Shown one piece after another: positions 16,893-26,382 of a DNA stretch of 64,000 bases; position 1 is the first letter of the stretch, and the number at the start of each line of letters is the position of its first letter. The translations under genes were made by a program, and so were the position numbers. The notes beneath the pieces are model-generated. The model was not told the origin of the DNA, did not search any database, and saw only the letters and a program-made list of their open reading frames with translations. The DNA lies in the NCBI RefSeq assembly GCF_007489285.1, contig NZ_VLIY01000003.1:62001-126000 (forward strand), in the 5' to 3' direction. This DNA comes from Skermania sp. ID1734 (GTDB taxonomy: Bacteria; Actinomycetota; Actinomycetes; Mycobacteriales; Mycobacteriaceae).

Positions 16893-18430
16893 CAAGGCAC
16901 CGCCGAGTCGTTGTCGGGCAAACGTCGTGCATCGAGGCCGGGAAAAAGATTGTCGGCCATCGACCACCCTGCCGCCAACCGTTGTGCCCGCGCAACCTGT
17001 CGTGACGAAACGGCTTCGGCGATCTCGCGTGTCGCGTGCGCGTGCAGGTGGGCCCGGTCGCGGGCGTATCCGGCGGCGGAGTCCTTGCTCACCATGAACG
17101 CCCAGTCGCTCGACACTGCCAGCAGCGCCTCGCGCAGCAGTTGATCGTTGACCCGGTCGCGCAGTTCCACCTCGCCGGGCACCTTAGCGGCGGCGCGGGC
17201 CTTGTCCACGGTTTCGAGTGCGGTGGCAACCACCTCGTCGTTGAGCTGCACCAGATCGGCGACCTGCTCACCGGCCCACACCCGCCAGTCCTTGCCCGAG
17301 CCCCAGGACGATTCCCGCAGGTCGACCGGCGTGCCGACATAGCCTTCTTTGCGCGCGTCATCGAGGGTGCCGATCGTGACCCCGGCCTCCGGCAAGGCGC
17401 GCAGCACCTGCTCGAGCCATTGCGGTCCTTCGTGCCACCAATGGCCGTAGAGCTCGGTGTCGAAGGCCGCGACGACCAGCGCTGGGCGGCCGATGCGTTC
17501 CGACTCGCTGGTCAGGCGCCTGCGCACGGTGTCGACAAAATCGGCGACATCGCGGCGGACCGCAGCGGCGGCCAGTTCGGGGTCGTAGGGCGCCTTGTCG
17601 GGTCCGGCGACGTTTCGGCCGGTTACCCGGGCTGCCTTCAGTCCGGTGTCGTGGTCGTAGGTATGAAAATCGCGGTAGGCGGCGTGACCGGGATAGCCCG
17701 ACTTCGGCGACCACACCCGGTAGCTGACTTGCAGGTCGCGGCCGAAGGCGACGACATCCGAGTCGCGCACGGTCCGGCCTAGCGAGGTGTCGCCGCGCAA
17801 GGATGGGCCGTCGACCATGAAATGACGCACACCGGCGGCCTGGTAGCCGCGTTCCATGCCGGGGGCGAACCCGCATTCCGGCGCCCAGATGCCGGCAGTC
17901 CTACTGCTCCAGCGCAATTCGGCGTCGGCGAGGCCCTCGGCGAGCGAAAAAGCCCGCATCCGTGGGTCGAGCAGCGGCTGGAACGGGTGGGCCAGGGGCC
18001 CGCCGAGGAGTTCGATGGTGCCGGCGTCGATGAGTTCGCGCAGGATCGGCGACGCGCCGTGGCGCCAATGAGTCTCGAAGTCGGCAAGCGCCGACGTGGC
18101 CAGGTGGTGTTCGCGTCGACCGAGCGTGCGGTGACGGCGCTGCATGGCGGCTTCGTGCGCGCGTAGCTGCCAGTTGCCGAGCCAATGGTGCATTCCGTTG
18201 AGGCAGTGCGGGTCGTCGAGTTGAGCTGCCAGCACGGGCGTCACGCCGAGGGTGAGCAGCCCGGTTCGTCCTTCGTCGGCGAGTGTGCGCAGCACGCGCA
18301 GCACCGGCAGGTAGGACGCGGCCCAGGACTGGTACAGCCACTCCTCGCCGACGGGCCAGCGGCCGTGGTTGGCGAGCCAGGGTAGGTGCGAGTGCAGTAC
18401 CAGGCAGAATTTGCCGGGGGTGGTACTCAC
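16892..18430 (-). CDS. GH57-family alpha-glucan branching enzyme
   Basis: A 512-residue GH57 protein, positional orthologue of Rv3031. It starts with the family's LVLHSHLPW segment, has GIWAPECGFAPG around residue 190 carrying the catalytic glutamate, and FDTELYGHWWHEGPQWL around 340 with the acid/base aspartate region. GH57 branching enzymes form alpha-1,6 branches; in mycobacteria this one is assigned to methylglucose lipopolysaccharide. The GTG start overlaps the methyltransferase stop (GTGA), and the stop overlaps the glycosyltransferase start (TGATG), so all three are tightly coupled. Confidence 0.93.
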   Translation of the reverse strand: MSTTPGKFCLVLHSHLPWLANHGRWPVGEEWLYQSWAASYLPVLRVLRTLADEGRTGLLTLGVTPVLAAQLDDPHCLNGMHHWLGNWQLRAHEAAMQRRHRTLGRREHHLATSALADFETHWRHGASPILRELIDAGTIELLGGPLAHPFQPLLDPRMRAFSLAEGLADAELRWSSRTAGIWAPECGFAPGMERGYQAAGVRHFMVDGPSLRGDTSLGRTVRDSDVVAFGRDLQVSYRVWSPKSGYPGHAAYRDFHTYDHDTGLKAARVTGRNVAGPDKAPYDPELAAAAVRRDVADFVDTVRRRLTSESERIGRPALVVAAFDTELYGHWWHEGPQWLEQVLRALPEAGVTIGTLDDARKEGYVGTPVDLRESSWGSGKDWRVWAGEQVADLVQLNDEVVATALETVDKARAAAKVPGEVELRDRVNDQLLREALLAVSSDWAFMVSKDSAAGYARDRAHLHAHATREIAEAVSSRQVARAQRLAAGWSMADNLFPGLDARRLPDNDSAVP

Positions 18431-19197
18431 TGCGGTTTCACCGCAATGGCCAGCAGATCCAGGCTGGTGTCGATGTCCTCGGGATGCAGGTCGAAGTCGT
18501 CGATGGTGACCGCGGCGACGTCTGCTGTCAGCTCGTCGGGCCAGGGCTCACCGGCGAGCGCGCGCTGAATTTGCGCGTCGATGAGGGAGCCGCCGTGCTT
18601 GGCGTCGAGGTAGCGCAATCGTTCGCCGTGGTGCACCCCGATCATGTCGGTGACCTCGAAACCCGCGTCGATCAGCAGCTCGGTCAATTCGACGGCGTTG
18701 AGTTCGCGGGTGTGGAAGGGATTGAGCGGGGTGTCGCGGCCGGGGGAGAAGGTGATCCGGTTTGGTGTGCTGATCAAGAGTTCGCCGCCGGGCGCTAGTA
18801 CCCGCAGACACTCGCGCAGGAACTGTCCTTGGTCCCACAGGTGCTCGATGACCTGAAAGTTCACGACGACGTCAACACAGCCGCTGGCGATGGGTAGCGC
18901 GGCGAGGTTGCCGTGGCGCATGTCGACGCGGGGGTAGCGGGCGCGCACGTGGGCCACCGCGGAATCGTCGTAGTCGACTCCGATGACCGAGCTGGCGACG
19001 TCGGCAATCATGTTGGCGCCGTAGCCTTCTCCGGAGCCGGCCTCGAGGACTCGCTTGCCGGCGCAGCGGGAGAGCAGCCGTGCGTATACCACTTCGTGGC
19101 GGCGGAACCAGTAATTCTCCTCCGCGATCCCGGGCACCGTCCGCTCGCCGGTCAGCGGCAGCGGGTCGGTGGGTAGCGCGGTTGACGGTTCGCTCAT
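18427..19197 (-). CDS. SAM-dependent methyltransferase of the glucan operon
   Basis: A 256-residue class I methyltransferase, positional orthologue of Rv3030 and a candidate methyltransferase of methylglucose lipopolysaccharide. Motif I is VLEAGSGEGYGANMIA (~50), then GVDYDDSAVAHVRARYP, VVNFQVIEHLWDQGQFLRE and LAPGGELLISTPN. It is first in the operon with GH57 and GT4. ATG at 19197 is the natural start. The intergenic region with etfB contains a strong palindrome that could serve either direction. Confidence 0.88.
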   Translation of the reverse strand: MSEPSTALPTDPLPLTGERTVPGIAEENYWFRRHEVVYARLLSRCAGKRVLEAGSGEGYGANMIADVASSVIGVDYDDSAVAHVRARYPRVDMRHGNLAALPIASGCVDVVVNFQVIEHLWDQGQFLRECLRVLAPGGELLISTPNRITFSPGRDTPLNPFHTRELNAVELTELLIDAGFEVTDMIGVHHGERLRYLDAKHGGSLIDAQIQRALAGEPWPDELTADVAAVTIDDFDLHPEDIDTSLDLLAIAVKPQ

Positions 19198-19263
19198 CGT
19201 GACGAGGGTAGTGCAGGAGGCGTTTTTACTGTACCCGCGGGTTTATACGCTGCACATTCGGCT

Positions 19264-19283
19264 AAGTTACTAGCGAGTAACTT
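19264..19283. promoter_or_regulatory. 20-bp palindromic operator upstream of etfB
   Basis: AAGTTACT-AGCG-AGTAACTT is a perfect 8+8 inverted repeat. It overlaps a TTGACA hexamer (19282-19287) and lies 74 nt before the etfB start. The shape is that of a TetR-type operator. No regulator gene is adjacent. Confidence 0.6.
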
Positions 19284-19356
19284 GACATGGGGTAATCTCA
19301 CGCTCCGAAGCTATGCGGTTTTCTTTGCAGCTACTACAGGAGGTCGACGTAGACCC

Positions 19357-20142
19357 ATGCCAAACATCGTCGTATTGATCAAGCAAGTCCCGGACACCTG
19401 GTCCGAGCGCAAGCTCACCGAGGGGGATTTCACGCTTGACCGCGAGGCCGCCGACGCCGTGCTCGACGAGATCAACGAGCGCGCCGTTGAAGAAGCCCTG
19501 CTGATCAAGGAAGCCCAGGGCGGCGAGGTCACCGTGCTGTCGGTCGGCCCGGACCGCGCCACCGACGCCATTCGTAAGGCGCTGTCCATGGGTGCCGACA
19601 AGGCCGTGCACGTCAACGACCCGGCCATCCACGGCTCCGATGCGGTGCAGACCGCGTGGACCATCGCCGGTGCGCTCGGTCAGATCGAGGGCGTCGAGTT
19701 GATCATCGCGGGCAACGAGGCCACCGACGGTCGCATGGGCGCGGTGCCGGCGATCATCGCCGAGTACCTCGGGATCCCGCAGCTCACCCACCTGCGCAAG
19801 CTGACGGTCGAGGGTGACAAGGTCACGGGCGAGCGCGAGACCGACGAAGGCGTGTTCCACCTCGAGGCCACCCTGCCGGCCATCGTCAGCGTCACCGAGA
19901 AGATCAACGAGCCGCGCTTCCCGTCTTTCAAGGGCATCATGGCCGCCAAGAAGAAGGAAGTGCAGACCTTCACGCTGGCGGACCTGGGTATCGACGCCGA
20001 CACCGTGGGCGTGGCAAACGCCGGCTCGGCGGTTACCTCGGCCACCCCGAAGCCGCCGCGGACCGCGGGCGAGAAGGTTGTCGACGAGGGTGACGGTGGC
20101 GTGAAGATCGCCCAGTACCTCGTGGCGCAGAAGATCATCTGA
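19357..20142 (+). CDS. etfB: Electron transfer flavoprotein beta subunit
   Basis: A 261-residue ETF beta subunit (FixA in older mycobacterial naming, Rv3029c). It starts MPNIVVLIKQVPDTWSE and has the AMP-binding segment GNEATDGRMGAVPAIIAEYLG and LPAIVSVTEKINEPRFPSFKGIMAAKKK, the family signature near the C-terminus. With EtfA it carries electrons from acyl-CoA dehydrogenases to ETF:quinone oxidoreductase. ATG at 19357 follows an AGGAGGT site. etfA follows 40 nt downstream with its own ribosome-binding site. Confidence 0.95.
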   Translation: MPNIVVLIKQVPDTWSERKLTEGDFTLDREAADAVLDEINERAVEEALLIKEAQGGEVTVLSVGPDRATDAIRKALSMGADKAVHVNDPAIHGSDAVQTAWTIAGALGQIEGVELIIAGNEATDGRMGAVPAIIAEYLGIPQLTHLRKLTVEGDKVTGERETDEGVFHLEATLPAIVSVTEKINEPRFPSFKGIMAAKKKEVQTFTLADLGIDADTVGVANAGSAVTSATPKPPRTAGEKVVDEGDGGVKIAQYLVAQKII

Positions 20143-20182
20143 CCCGCACCCAATCGAGAATTACCTAGGAGAAGAGCAACTA

Positions 20183-21139
20183 ATGGCAGAGGTACTTGTG
20201 CTCGTCGAGCACGCCGAGGGTGCGCTCAAGAAGGTCAGCACCGAACTCATCACCGCCGCGCGGGCGCTCGGTGAGCCGTCGGCAGTCGTCTTCGGCCCCG
20301 CCGGGACCGCGGACGCGCTGGCCGACAAGTTGAAGGAAGCCGGCGCCGAGAAGATCTACGCAGCCGAGGGCGACGCCGCTGAAGGTTTCCTGGTGACCCC
20401 CAAGGTCGACGTTCTCGCGTCGCTCGTGGAGTCCGCCAGCCCCGCCGCAGTGATCACCGCGGCGAGTGCCGAGGGCAAGGAAGTTTCCGGCCGCCTGGCC
20501 GCGCGCATCGGCTCCGGCCTGCTCTGCGACGCAATCGAGGTCCGCTCGGACGCCACCGTGCTGCACTCGATCTTCGGTGGCGCGTTCACGGTTGAGGCCA
20601 AGGCAAACGGTGACGTCCCGGTCATCTCGGTTCGTCCGGGTGCCGTCGAGGCCCAGCCGCAGGCCGGCGCGGGCGAACAGGTGTCGGTGGAGATCCCGGC
20701 GCAGGAAGACGGCGTTACCAAGGTCACCTCGAAGGAGCCGGTGGTCGGTGGCGATCGTCCGGAGCTCACCGAGGCCTCGGTGGTCGTCTCCGGTGGCCGC
20801 GGTGTGGGCAGCGCCGACAAGTTCTCGGTGGTCGAGGAACTCGCCGACTCGCTCGGTGCTGCGGTCGGCGCCTCGCGTGCCGCCGTCGACTCGGGGTACT
20901 ACCCGGGTCAGTTCCAGGTCGGCCAGACCGGTAAGACGGTCTCCCCGCAGCTCTACATCGCCCTGGGCATTTCCGGCGCCATCCAGCACCGCGCGGGCAT
21001 GCAGACCTCGAAGACGATCGTCGCCGTCAACAAGGACGAAGAGGCGCCGATCTTCGAGATCGCCGACTACGGCATCGTCGGTGACCTGTTCAACGTCGCT
21101 CCGCAGTTGACCGAGGAAGTCAAGAAGCACAAGGGCTGA
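20183..21139 (+). CDS. etfA: Electron transfer flavoprotein alpha subunit
   Basis: A 318-residue ETF alpha subunit (FixB, Rv3028c). The C-terminal FAD domain shows [55 protein letters not shown] and [16 protein letters not shown], the ETF-alpha signature. It binds FAD and pairs with EtfB. ATG at 20183 has GGAGAAG upstream. A 20-bp-armed palindrome follows 11 nt after the stop and is a likely terminator. Confidence 0.96.
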   Translation: MAEVLVLVEHAEGALKKVSTELITAARALGEPSAVVFGPAGTADALADKLKEAGAEKIYAAEGDAAEGFLVTPKVDVLASLVESASPAAVITAASAEGKEVSGRLAARIGSGLLCDAIEVRSDATVLHSIFGGAFTVEAKANGDVPVISVRPGAVEAQPQAGAGEQVSVEIPAQEDGVTKVTSKEPVVGGDRPELTEASVVVSGGRGVGSADKFSVVEELADSLGAAVGASRAAVDSGYYPGQFQVGQTGKTVSPQLYIALGISGAIQHRAGMQTSKTIVAVNKDEEAPIFEIADYGIVGDLFNVAPQLTEEVKKHKG

Positions 21140-21150
21140 CCAGCCCCGCA

Positions 21151-21220
21151 CTGTCGCGCGCGACTTTGCTGAACTGCACCCCGTATGGGCGGTGCACCGA
21201 AGCAAAGTCGCGCGCGACAG
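21151..21220. repeat. Palindromic element 3' of the first DUF559 gene
   Basis: The arms 21151-21170 and 21201-21220 are perfect 20-bp inverted repeats beginning CTGTCGCGCGCGAC, with an inner GCACC/GGTGC stem. It lies between etfA and the convergent DUF559 gene. A closely related element lies upstream of the same DUF559 gene at 22264-22333. Confidence 0.9.
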
Positions 21221-21238
21221 CTTTATGCGGCCGGCAGT

Positions 21239-22171
21239 TTATGCGGCCCGCCCACCCAACCCGCGGGCGAACGCGTGCAGAATCCGGTCGCGCAATGCAA
21301 GCGGTCGCGCGAGGTCTTGCCACGTCCACCGCACCACTTCCCACCCCTGTTCGCGGAGCCGGTCCTCGCGCAGCTTCTCCCGGAACACCACCTCACCGGC
21401 GTGCTCGCCCTCCCGAAGATGCTTGCCGTACTTGACCTTTCCATCGAATTCACCGATCACGCCCTGCTCCTCGAAGAAGAAGTCGGCGCGGCCGATGAAG
21501 CTGCCCTGACGGTCGAAGAAGGGCTCTTGCAGCACGGGCCGCGGTAAACACAGCCGCTCGAAGAGCACGCGGCTGCGTGACTCACCGATGCTTTCGCTGC
21601 GCCCATCGAAGAGTGCGATGGCTCGCCTGGCAGCCGGATACCCTTTGCGACCCTCGGCATAGGACAAGGCAGCCAGCACGTCATCGCGCGAGCACAGCCC
21701 CTGTCGTAGCGCCATGTCGCCCAGCACCACCGCTGCATCGATCGGCTCGGTTCGCGCGATGTCCGCAAGCGCGCGGGCTAAAGGCAGCGTCCGCACGCCG
21801 GCGATCGAGAGCACCTCATTGGTGTCGAACGGCGCGCAGTGCACGTGCAGCCCGCGGGTTCGGCGTCCGCCGGAGGGCCGGTCCCGGGTGACGTGCACGC
21901 GGTCGAGCGGCACCGCCCACGGCGTCAGGCCGTGCAGCACGGTCGCGGACTGATGGCTCACGACCGCATGCGGTGATACCGCCGCCATGGTGGCGCGGAC
22001 GAGTTCGCGATGGCGCTCGACGGAATCCAACGTCGCGTCGAGTTCGGGTGGCAGATACCAGCCCAGTCGCAGACGCGACCACCCTTCCCGTTCGGTGAGC
22101 CGGCGCAACTGGGCATCGGTGTAGCCGCGGTCGAGAGCGCGACGACGTTCGACTGGGATCGGTTCGCTCAT
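21239..22171 (-). CDS. AbiEi-like wHTH plus DUF559 (Vsr/PD-(D/E)XK-like) protein
   Basis: A 310-residue protein. Residues 1-150 look like an AbiEi-type winged-helix region (YTDAQLRRL, then SHQSATVLHGL). Residues 190-310 are a DUF559 nuclease-like domain with SESIGESRSRVL, RADFFFEE (D230), IGEFDGKVKYG (E241) and VVRWTW, the arrangement of Vsr/restriction-like folds. No catalytic residue looks lost. Function is unproven; DNA nicking or repair is an inference. ATG at 22171 has GAGG upstream; ATG at 22189 is possible. It is a paralogue of the gene at 41387-42301, and each is bracketed by palindromic elements. Confidence 0.82.
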   Translation of the reverse strand: MSEPIPVERRRALDRGYTDAQLRRLTEREGWSRLRLGWYLPPELDATLDSVERHRELVRATMAAVSPHAVVSHQSATVLHGLTPWAVPLDRVHVTRDRPSGGRRTRGLHVHCAPFDTNEVLSIAGVRTLPLARALADIARTEPIDAAVVLGDMALRQGLCSRDDVLAALSYAEGRKGYPAARRAIALFDGRSESIGESRSRVLFERLCLPRPVLQEPFFDRQGSFIGRADFFFEEQGVIGEFDGKVKYGKHLREGEHAGEVVFREKLREDRLREQGWEVVRWTWQDLARPLALRDRILHAFARGLGGRAA

Positions 22172-22222
22172 GAGCCGATCCTCTGGCATCACCACCGGTG
22201 GACGACCGCTCGAGCACACAGC

Positions 22223-22249
22223 TGTGGATGGATTTGCCCGTGTGGATAA
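22223..22249. promoter_or_regulatory. Two DnaA-box-like sites upstream of the DUF559 gene
   Basis: TGTGGATGG (22223-22231) and TGTGGATAA (22241-22249) are direct repeats 18 bp apart. The second is the exact complement of the classical DnaA box TTATCCACA. They lie 52-78 nt upstream of the gene. Chance occurrence is possible. Confidence 0.35.
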
Positions 22250-22263
22250 CGCCGTTACCCCAG

Positions 22264-22333
22264 CTGCCGCGCGCAACTTTGCGGATCTGCACTCCGTCCG
22301 GGGAGTGCAGTCGAGCAAAGTCGCGCGCGGCAG
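22264..22333. repeat. Palindromic element 5' of the first DUF559 gene
   Basis: The outer arms 22264-22282 and 22315-22333 are 19 bp with a single mismatch (a G-T pair in RNA). The inner arms CTGCACTCC (22287-22295) and GGAGTGCAG pair perfectly. The outer arm (CTGCCGCGCGC-ACTTTGC) is a clear relative of the element at 21151-21220. It lies between the divergent DUF559 and OlsB-like genes. Confidence 0.88.
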
Positions 22334-22420
22334 GGGAAACGTCCGGAATTCATCGAAGCGGCACCGCCTCGACACGTCGCCGATGCCGCAACGCTGCACG
22401 CGCTCAGTAGATCTCGTGGC

Positions 22421-23233
22421 ATGACTACAACGTCTGTCATCCAACCCGTCCAGCGACTCCTCGACACCCAGCGGTATTCGCTGGTCGTTGCTTCCGATGC
22501 CGAGCATCGCGAAGCCGCTCAGCGGCTGCGGTTCGACGTATTCGCGGCCGAGCCCGGATTCGCGATTCCGTCGCACCCGAGCGGGCGGGACGTCGACCGC
22601 TTCGACGGGTTCTGCGACCACTTGTTGGTCCGCGACAACGCCACCGACGAATTCGTCGGGTGCTACCGCATGCTCGGACCGGACCAGGCCGGCAGAGCGG
22701 GCGGGTATTACACAGCCACCGAGTTCGACATCACCGCGCTCGACGCGCAGGCCAACCGGATTGTGGAAATGGGTAGGGCATGCGTGCGACCGGCGCACCG
22801 CAATGGTTCGGTGCTGACACTCATGTGGGCCGGCATCCTGCGCTACATCGAGCTGACCGGTTACCACTGGGTCATGGGCTGTGTATCGGTGCCTATGCAA
22901 ACCACGCAGATCGACGTCCCAGGCCAAAACGTTCGTGGCGTGCGTGACTACCTGTTGAGCCGCCACGCCACGGCCAAGCGCGTCCGCCCCTACCGGCCGG
23001 TCAGCGTGAACGGCGTCGCGCTCGATGACATTGCGGCGCCAGCCAAACCTGACATTTCGCCACTGCTGCGCGGGTACTTGCGCCTGGGCGCGTCGATCTG
23101 CGGTGAGCCGGCGCACGATCCGGACTTCGGGGTGGCGGACTTCGTCGCATTGCTGGGCTATCACGAGGTCAACCAGCGGTACCTGCAGCGCCTGCAACAG
23201 GCGGCGGCGAGCCTGGATCGGCCGGCCGGGTGA
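22421..23233 (+). CDS. GNAT/OlsB-like acyltransferase
   Basis: A 270-residue protein of the hemolysin/OlsB-like N-acyltransferase group (Rv3027c position). Visible features are LRFDVFAAEPGF, the EFVGCYRML core strand, and IVEMGRACVRPAHRNGSVLTLMWAGI, the acyl-CoA/ACP binding region. OlsB proteins acylate ornithine; here the lipid acceptor is unknown. It precedes a PlsC-family gene with a GTGA overlap, the common OlsB/OlsA-like pairing, so a two-enzyme lipid synthesis module is likely. ATG at 22421 has no strong ribosome-binding site. Confidence 0.82.
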   Translation: MTTTSVIQPVQRLLDTQRYSLVVASDAEHREAAQRLRFDVFAAEPGFAIPSHPSGRDVDRFDGFCDHLLVRDNATDEFVGCYRMLGPDQAGRAGGYYTATEFDITALDAQANRIVEMGRACVRPAHRNGSVLTLMWAGILRYIELTGYHWVMGCVSVPMQTTQIDVPGQNVRGVRDYLLSRHATAKRVRPYRPVSVNGVALDDIAAPAKPDISPLLRGYLRLGASICGEPAHDPDFGVADFVALLGYHEVNQRYLQRLQQAAASLDRPAG

Positions 23234-24081
23234 GCCACGCCTGGCTGCCGGTCAGCCCCTGCGGACCGCGGTGCTGCCCAGACCCGGATCGGCCGGTGCA
23301 CATGGTTCGGCTCGCGGCGCGACTGATCGGTCTGATCAGCTTGTTTGCGGTAATGCCGGTCCTCGTCACCACTCCGAAGCGTTTTCACCCCCACTACGCC
23401 CGCGCGATGCTGCGCTGCTGCGGAATCCGGCTACGGGTGATCGACGGACGCGGCGACAACCCGGCAACTGCGCCGATCATCGTGGCCGGACACACCAGTT
23501 GGGCAGATGTCCTGGTTCTCGCCGCGCTGCGACCGGCCAGTTTCGTCGCGCGAGCCGACCTGCTCACCTGGCCGGTGCTGGGGCGCCTCACGGAGCGCAA
23601 GGTCATCCCGATCGATCGCGACAGCCTGCGCGGCCTCCCGGCGGTGATCGCGACGATCACCGACCGAGTTCGCGCGGGCGAAACGGTGGTGTTCTTCCCG
23701 GAGGCGACGACCTGGTGCGGGCGCGCATACGGTTCGCTGCGCCCGGCGCTGTTCCAGGCGGCGATCGATGCCCCGGTACCGGTGCAGCCGGTTGGCCTGC
23801 GCTACCTCGACGCTGACGGGTCGACCACCACGACGGCGGCTTTCGTCGGCTCCCAGACGTTGGCGGATTCGCTGTGGCGGGTGCTGCGAAGCTCGGGCAT
23901 CACCGCGGAGGTGGTGTTGGCCCCGCCCCAGGAGCCGGGCCGAGATCGTCGGGAACTTGCCGCCCGGTGTGAGCGGGCAGTGCGTGGACGCACATTTTCG
24001 CCAGCCGGATGGCTCGACGTACCCTTGACGGGATATGACGCCGCCAAGTTTGCCAGATCGGGCTCACCGGCAGGCGGGTAG
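23230..24081 (+). CDS. PlsC-family 1-acylglycerol-3-phosphate acyltransferase
   Basis: A 283-residue lysophospholipid acyltransferase (Rv3026c position). One or two hydrophobic segments near residues 20-45 anchor it to the membrane. Motif I is GHTSWADVL (HX4D) and the third motif is FPEATTWC, where most PlsC proteins have FPEGT; the alanine is unusual but conservative. GTG at 23230 overlaps the previous stop, indicating translational coupling. Its 3' end overlaps the cysteine desulfurase frame by 47 nt. Confidence 0.87.
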   Translation: MSHAWLPVSPCGPRCCPDPDRPVHMVRLAARLIGLISLFAVMPVLVTTPKRFHPHYARAMLRCCGIRLRVIDGRGDNPATAPIIVAGHTSWADVLVLAALRPASFVARADLLTWPVLGRLTERKVIPIDRDSLRGLPAVIATITDRVRAGETVVFFPEATTWCGRAYGSLRPALFQAAIDAPVPVQPVGLRYLDADGSTTTTAAFVGSQTLADSLWRVLRSSGITAEVVLAPPQEPGRDRRELAARCERAVRGRTFSPAGWLDVPLTGYDAAKFARSGSPAGG

Positions 24082-25297
24082 TGGTGCGCCCAGCCCGTCG
24101 GCAGCTGTCTACCTCGATCACGCCGCAACAACACCCATGCGGGTTGCCGCCCGCGCGGCGATGCTCGACGTGTTCGACACCGTCGGCAATGCGTCGTCGC
24201 TGCATGGCTCCGGTCGCGCGGCCCGTCGCCGGGTCGAGGAATCACGCGAATCGATAGCCGAGTGCCTCGGCGCGCGGCCCTCGGAGGTGATCTTCACCTC
24301 GGGCGGCACGGAGAGTGACAACCTGGCCGTGAAGGGCATCTACTGGGCCCGCCGCGCCGCCGATCCCCGGCGCCGGCGAATTTTTGCCAGCGTGATCGAA
24401 CATCACGCGGTGCTCGACGCGGTCGAGTGGCTCGAGCGGCACGACGAGGCCCTGGTGACCTGGCTTCCGGTCGACAGCGACGGCTACCTGGCCCCGGAGA
24501 CGCTGCGCGGGGCGCTGGCGGAGCACGCCGACGAGGCGGCGCTGGTCACCATCATGTGGGCCAACAACGAAATCGGGACCGTCTTGCCGATTGCCGAACT
24601 CGCATCCGTAGCTGCGGAATTCGGGGTACCGATGCACAGCGACGCGGTGCAGGCCGGCGCGCACGTGCCTATCGACTTTGCCGCCAGCGGGCTCGCTGCC
24701 GCGAGCTTCGCCGCGCACAAGTTCGGCGGTCCGACAGGCACGGGCGTGCTACTGCTCGGTCGCAGCGTCGGGTGCGTGCCGATTCTGCACGGCGGCGGTC
24801 ACGAGCGCGACGTGCGATCGGGCACCATCGATGTCGCAGGCGTGTCGGGAATGGCTGCGGCCCTTGCCGAAACCGTGTGCGACCTCGATGGTCAGGGCAG
24901 CCAACTGCGCAGCCTGCGGGACAGGTTGATTCAGGGCGTGCGCGCAATTGCCCCTGACGCCGTCCTGAACGGCTCGCCCGGCCGTCCGCAGCTGCCGGGG
25001 ATAGCGCACTTCACTTTCCCTGGCTGCGAAGGGGATTCGCTGCTGATGCTGCTCGATGCCGCGGGTATCGAGTGTTCCACCGGGTCGGCCTGTACCGCGG
25101 GAGTGGCCAAGCCGAGTCATGTGCTCGTCGCGATGGGTGTCGACGCGCTGCAGGCGCGGGGGTCGCTGCGATTTTCGTTGGGACACACCTCGACCGAGGC
25201 CGATGTCGATGCTTTGCTGGACGCGCTGCCGCATGTCGTGGAGCGCGCCAAGGCCGCGGGGTTGGCGGGTGTGAGTAGCAGGGGAGGTGTTGGCTAG
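24035..25297 (+). CDS. iscS: Cysteine desulfurase (IscS/NifS-like)
   Basis: A 420-residue PLP-dependent desulfurase, positional orthologue of Rv3025c. It converts cysteine to alanine and an enzyme persulfide. The PLP lysine is in [12 protein letters not shown] (~229), the substrate region is [13 protein letters not shown], and the catalytic cysteine is in [16 protein letters not shown]. Conserved sequence starts at [11 protein letters not shown], so about 23 N-terminal residues are extra. ATG at 24035 is the only visible start and overlaps plsC. mnmA follows with a one-base overlap (TAGTG), so sulfur transfer to tRNA is the likely role. Confidence 0.93.
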   Translation: MTPPSLPDRAHRQAGSGAPSPSAAVYLDHAATTPMRVAARAAMLDVFDTVGNASSLHGSGRAARRRVEESRESIAECLGARPSEVIFTSGGTESDNLAVKGIYWARRAADPRRRRIFASVIEHHAVLDAVEWLERHDEALVTWLPVDSDGYLAPETLRGALAEHADEAALVTIMWANNEIGTVLPIAELASVAAEFGVPMHSDAVQAGAHVPIDFAASGLAAASFAAHKFGGPTGTGVLLLGRSVGCVPILHGGGHERDVRSGTIDVAGVSGMAAALAETVCDLDGQGSQLRSLRDRLIQGVRAIAPDAVLNGSPGRPQLPGIAHFTFPGCEGDSLLMLLDAAGIECSTGSACTAGVAKPSHVLVAMGVDALQARGSLRFSLGHTSTEADVDALLDALPHVVERAKAAGLAGVSSRGGVG

Positions 25298-26382
25298 TGC
25301 GGGTTTTGGCCGCAATGAGCGGTGGGGTGGATTCCGCCGTCGCGGCGGCGCGCGCAGTGGCCGCCGGCCACGACGTAGTGGGCGTGCACCTGGCGCTGTC
25401 GCAGGCGCCGGGAACGCTGCGAACCGGCTCGCGCGGATGTTGCTCCCGCGAGGACGCCGGCGACGCCCGTCGCGCGGCGGACGTGCTCGGAATCCCTTTC
25501 TACGTCTGGGATTTTGCCGACCGGTTCAAGGCCGAAGTCATCGACGACTTCATCGAGTCCTACGCCAACGGGCAGACGCCCAATCCATGCCTGCGCTGCA
25601 ACGAGAAGATCAAGTTTGCCGCGCTCGCCGACAGGGCGATCGCGCTGGGCTTCGATGCCGTTGCCACCGGCCACTACGCACGCCTGCAGGGCGGCGTACT
25701 GCGCCGGGCCGTCGACGCCGAGAAAGACCAGTCCTATGTGCTGGGAGTGCTGAGCGCCCAACAACTTTCCCGCGCCATGTTTCCGGTGGGCGATACTCCC
25801 AAGGAGCAAATCAGGGCGGAGGCGGCCGCGCGCGGGCTTGCGGTCGCGAACAAGCCCGACAGTCACGACATCTGCTTCATCCCGTCGGGCGACACCAGGG
25901 CGTTTCTCGGCGCGCGGATCGGTGTCCGAGCGGGCGCCGTGGTTGACGCCGAAACCGGCACGGTGCTTGCCGAACACGAAGGCGTACACGGCTTTACGAT
26001 CGGTCAGCGCAAGGGTCTGGGACTGCCCGGCCCGGCCCGCGACGGCAAGCCGCGCTATGTCACCGACATCGACCCCGAAACGGCGACCGTACGGGTCGGC
26101 ACCGCAGATCGCTTGCAGGTCTGGGCAATCCAAGCCGATCGGGCAATCTGGACGTCGGGTGCCGCACCGGGCGGTCCCGTCGAGTGCGTGGTGCAGGTGC
26201 GCGCGCACGGCGGCACTGCCGAGGCGGTGGCCGAGGCGGTTGATGACGGCATTGTCATCCGGTTACGCGAACCGTTGACCGGGGTCGCGCGTGGGCAGGC
26301 CGCGGTGCTCTACCTACCCGATCCCGACGGCGACGTGGTTCTCGGCAGCGGCACCATCGCCGACACGGACCACCGCAGGTGA
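25297..26382 (+). CDS. mnmA: tRNA-specific 2-thiouridylase MnmA
   Basis: A 361-residue enzyme that thiolates U34 of Lys, Glu and Gln tRNAs (Rv3024c, TrmU). The ATP PP-loop is [14 protein letters not shown] (~5), the first catalytic cysteine is in [13 protein letters not shown] (~104), and the second is in [10 protein letters not shown] (~193). TVLGQRKGLG-like sequence [14 protein letters not shown] follows. GTG at 25297 overlaps the desulfurase stop, so the sulfur donor and acceptor genes are coupled. The following gene overlaps by GTGA. Confidence 0.95.
   Translation: MRVLAAMSGGVDSAVAAARAVAAGHDVVGVHLALSQAPGTLRTGSRGCCSREDAGDARRAADVLGIPFYVWDFADRFKAEVIDDFIESYANGQTPNPCLRCNEKIKFAALADRAIALGFDAVATGHYARLQGGVLRRAVDAEKDQSYVLGVLSAQQLSRAMFPVGDTPKEQIRAEAAARGLAVANKPDSHDICFIPSGDTRAFLGARIGVRAGAVVDAETGTVLAEHEGVHGFTIGQRKGLGLPGPARDGKPRYVTDIDPETATVRVGTADRLQVWAIQADRAIWTSGAAPGGPVECVVQVRAHGGTAEAVAEAVDDGIVIRLREPLTGVARGQAAVLYLPDPDGDVVLGSGTIADTDHRR

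Noticed and set aside
22172-23197. Long minus-strand frame extending the DUF559 gene upstream
   Set aside because: It lies antisense to a well-supported acyltransferase gene and has no domain; it is open because of high GC content.
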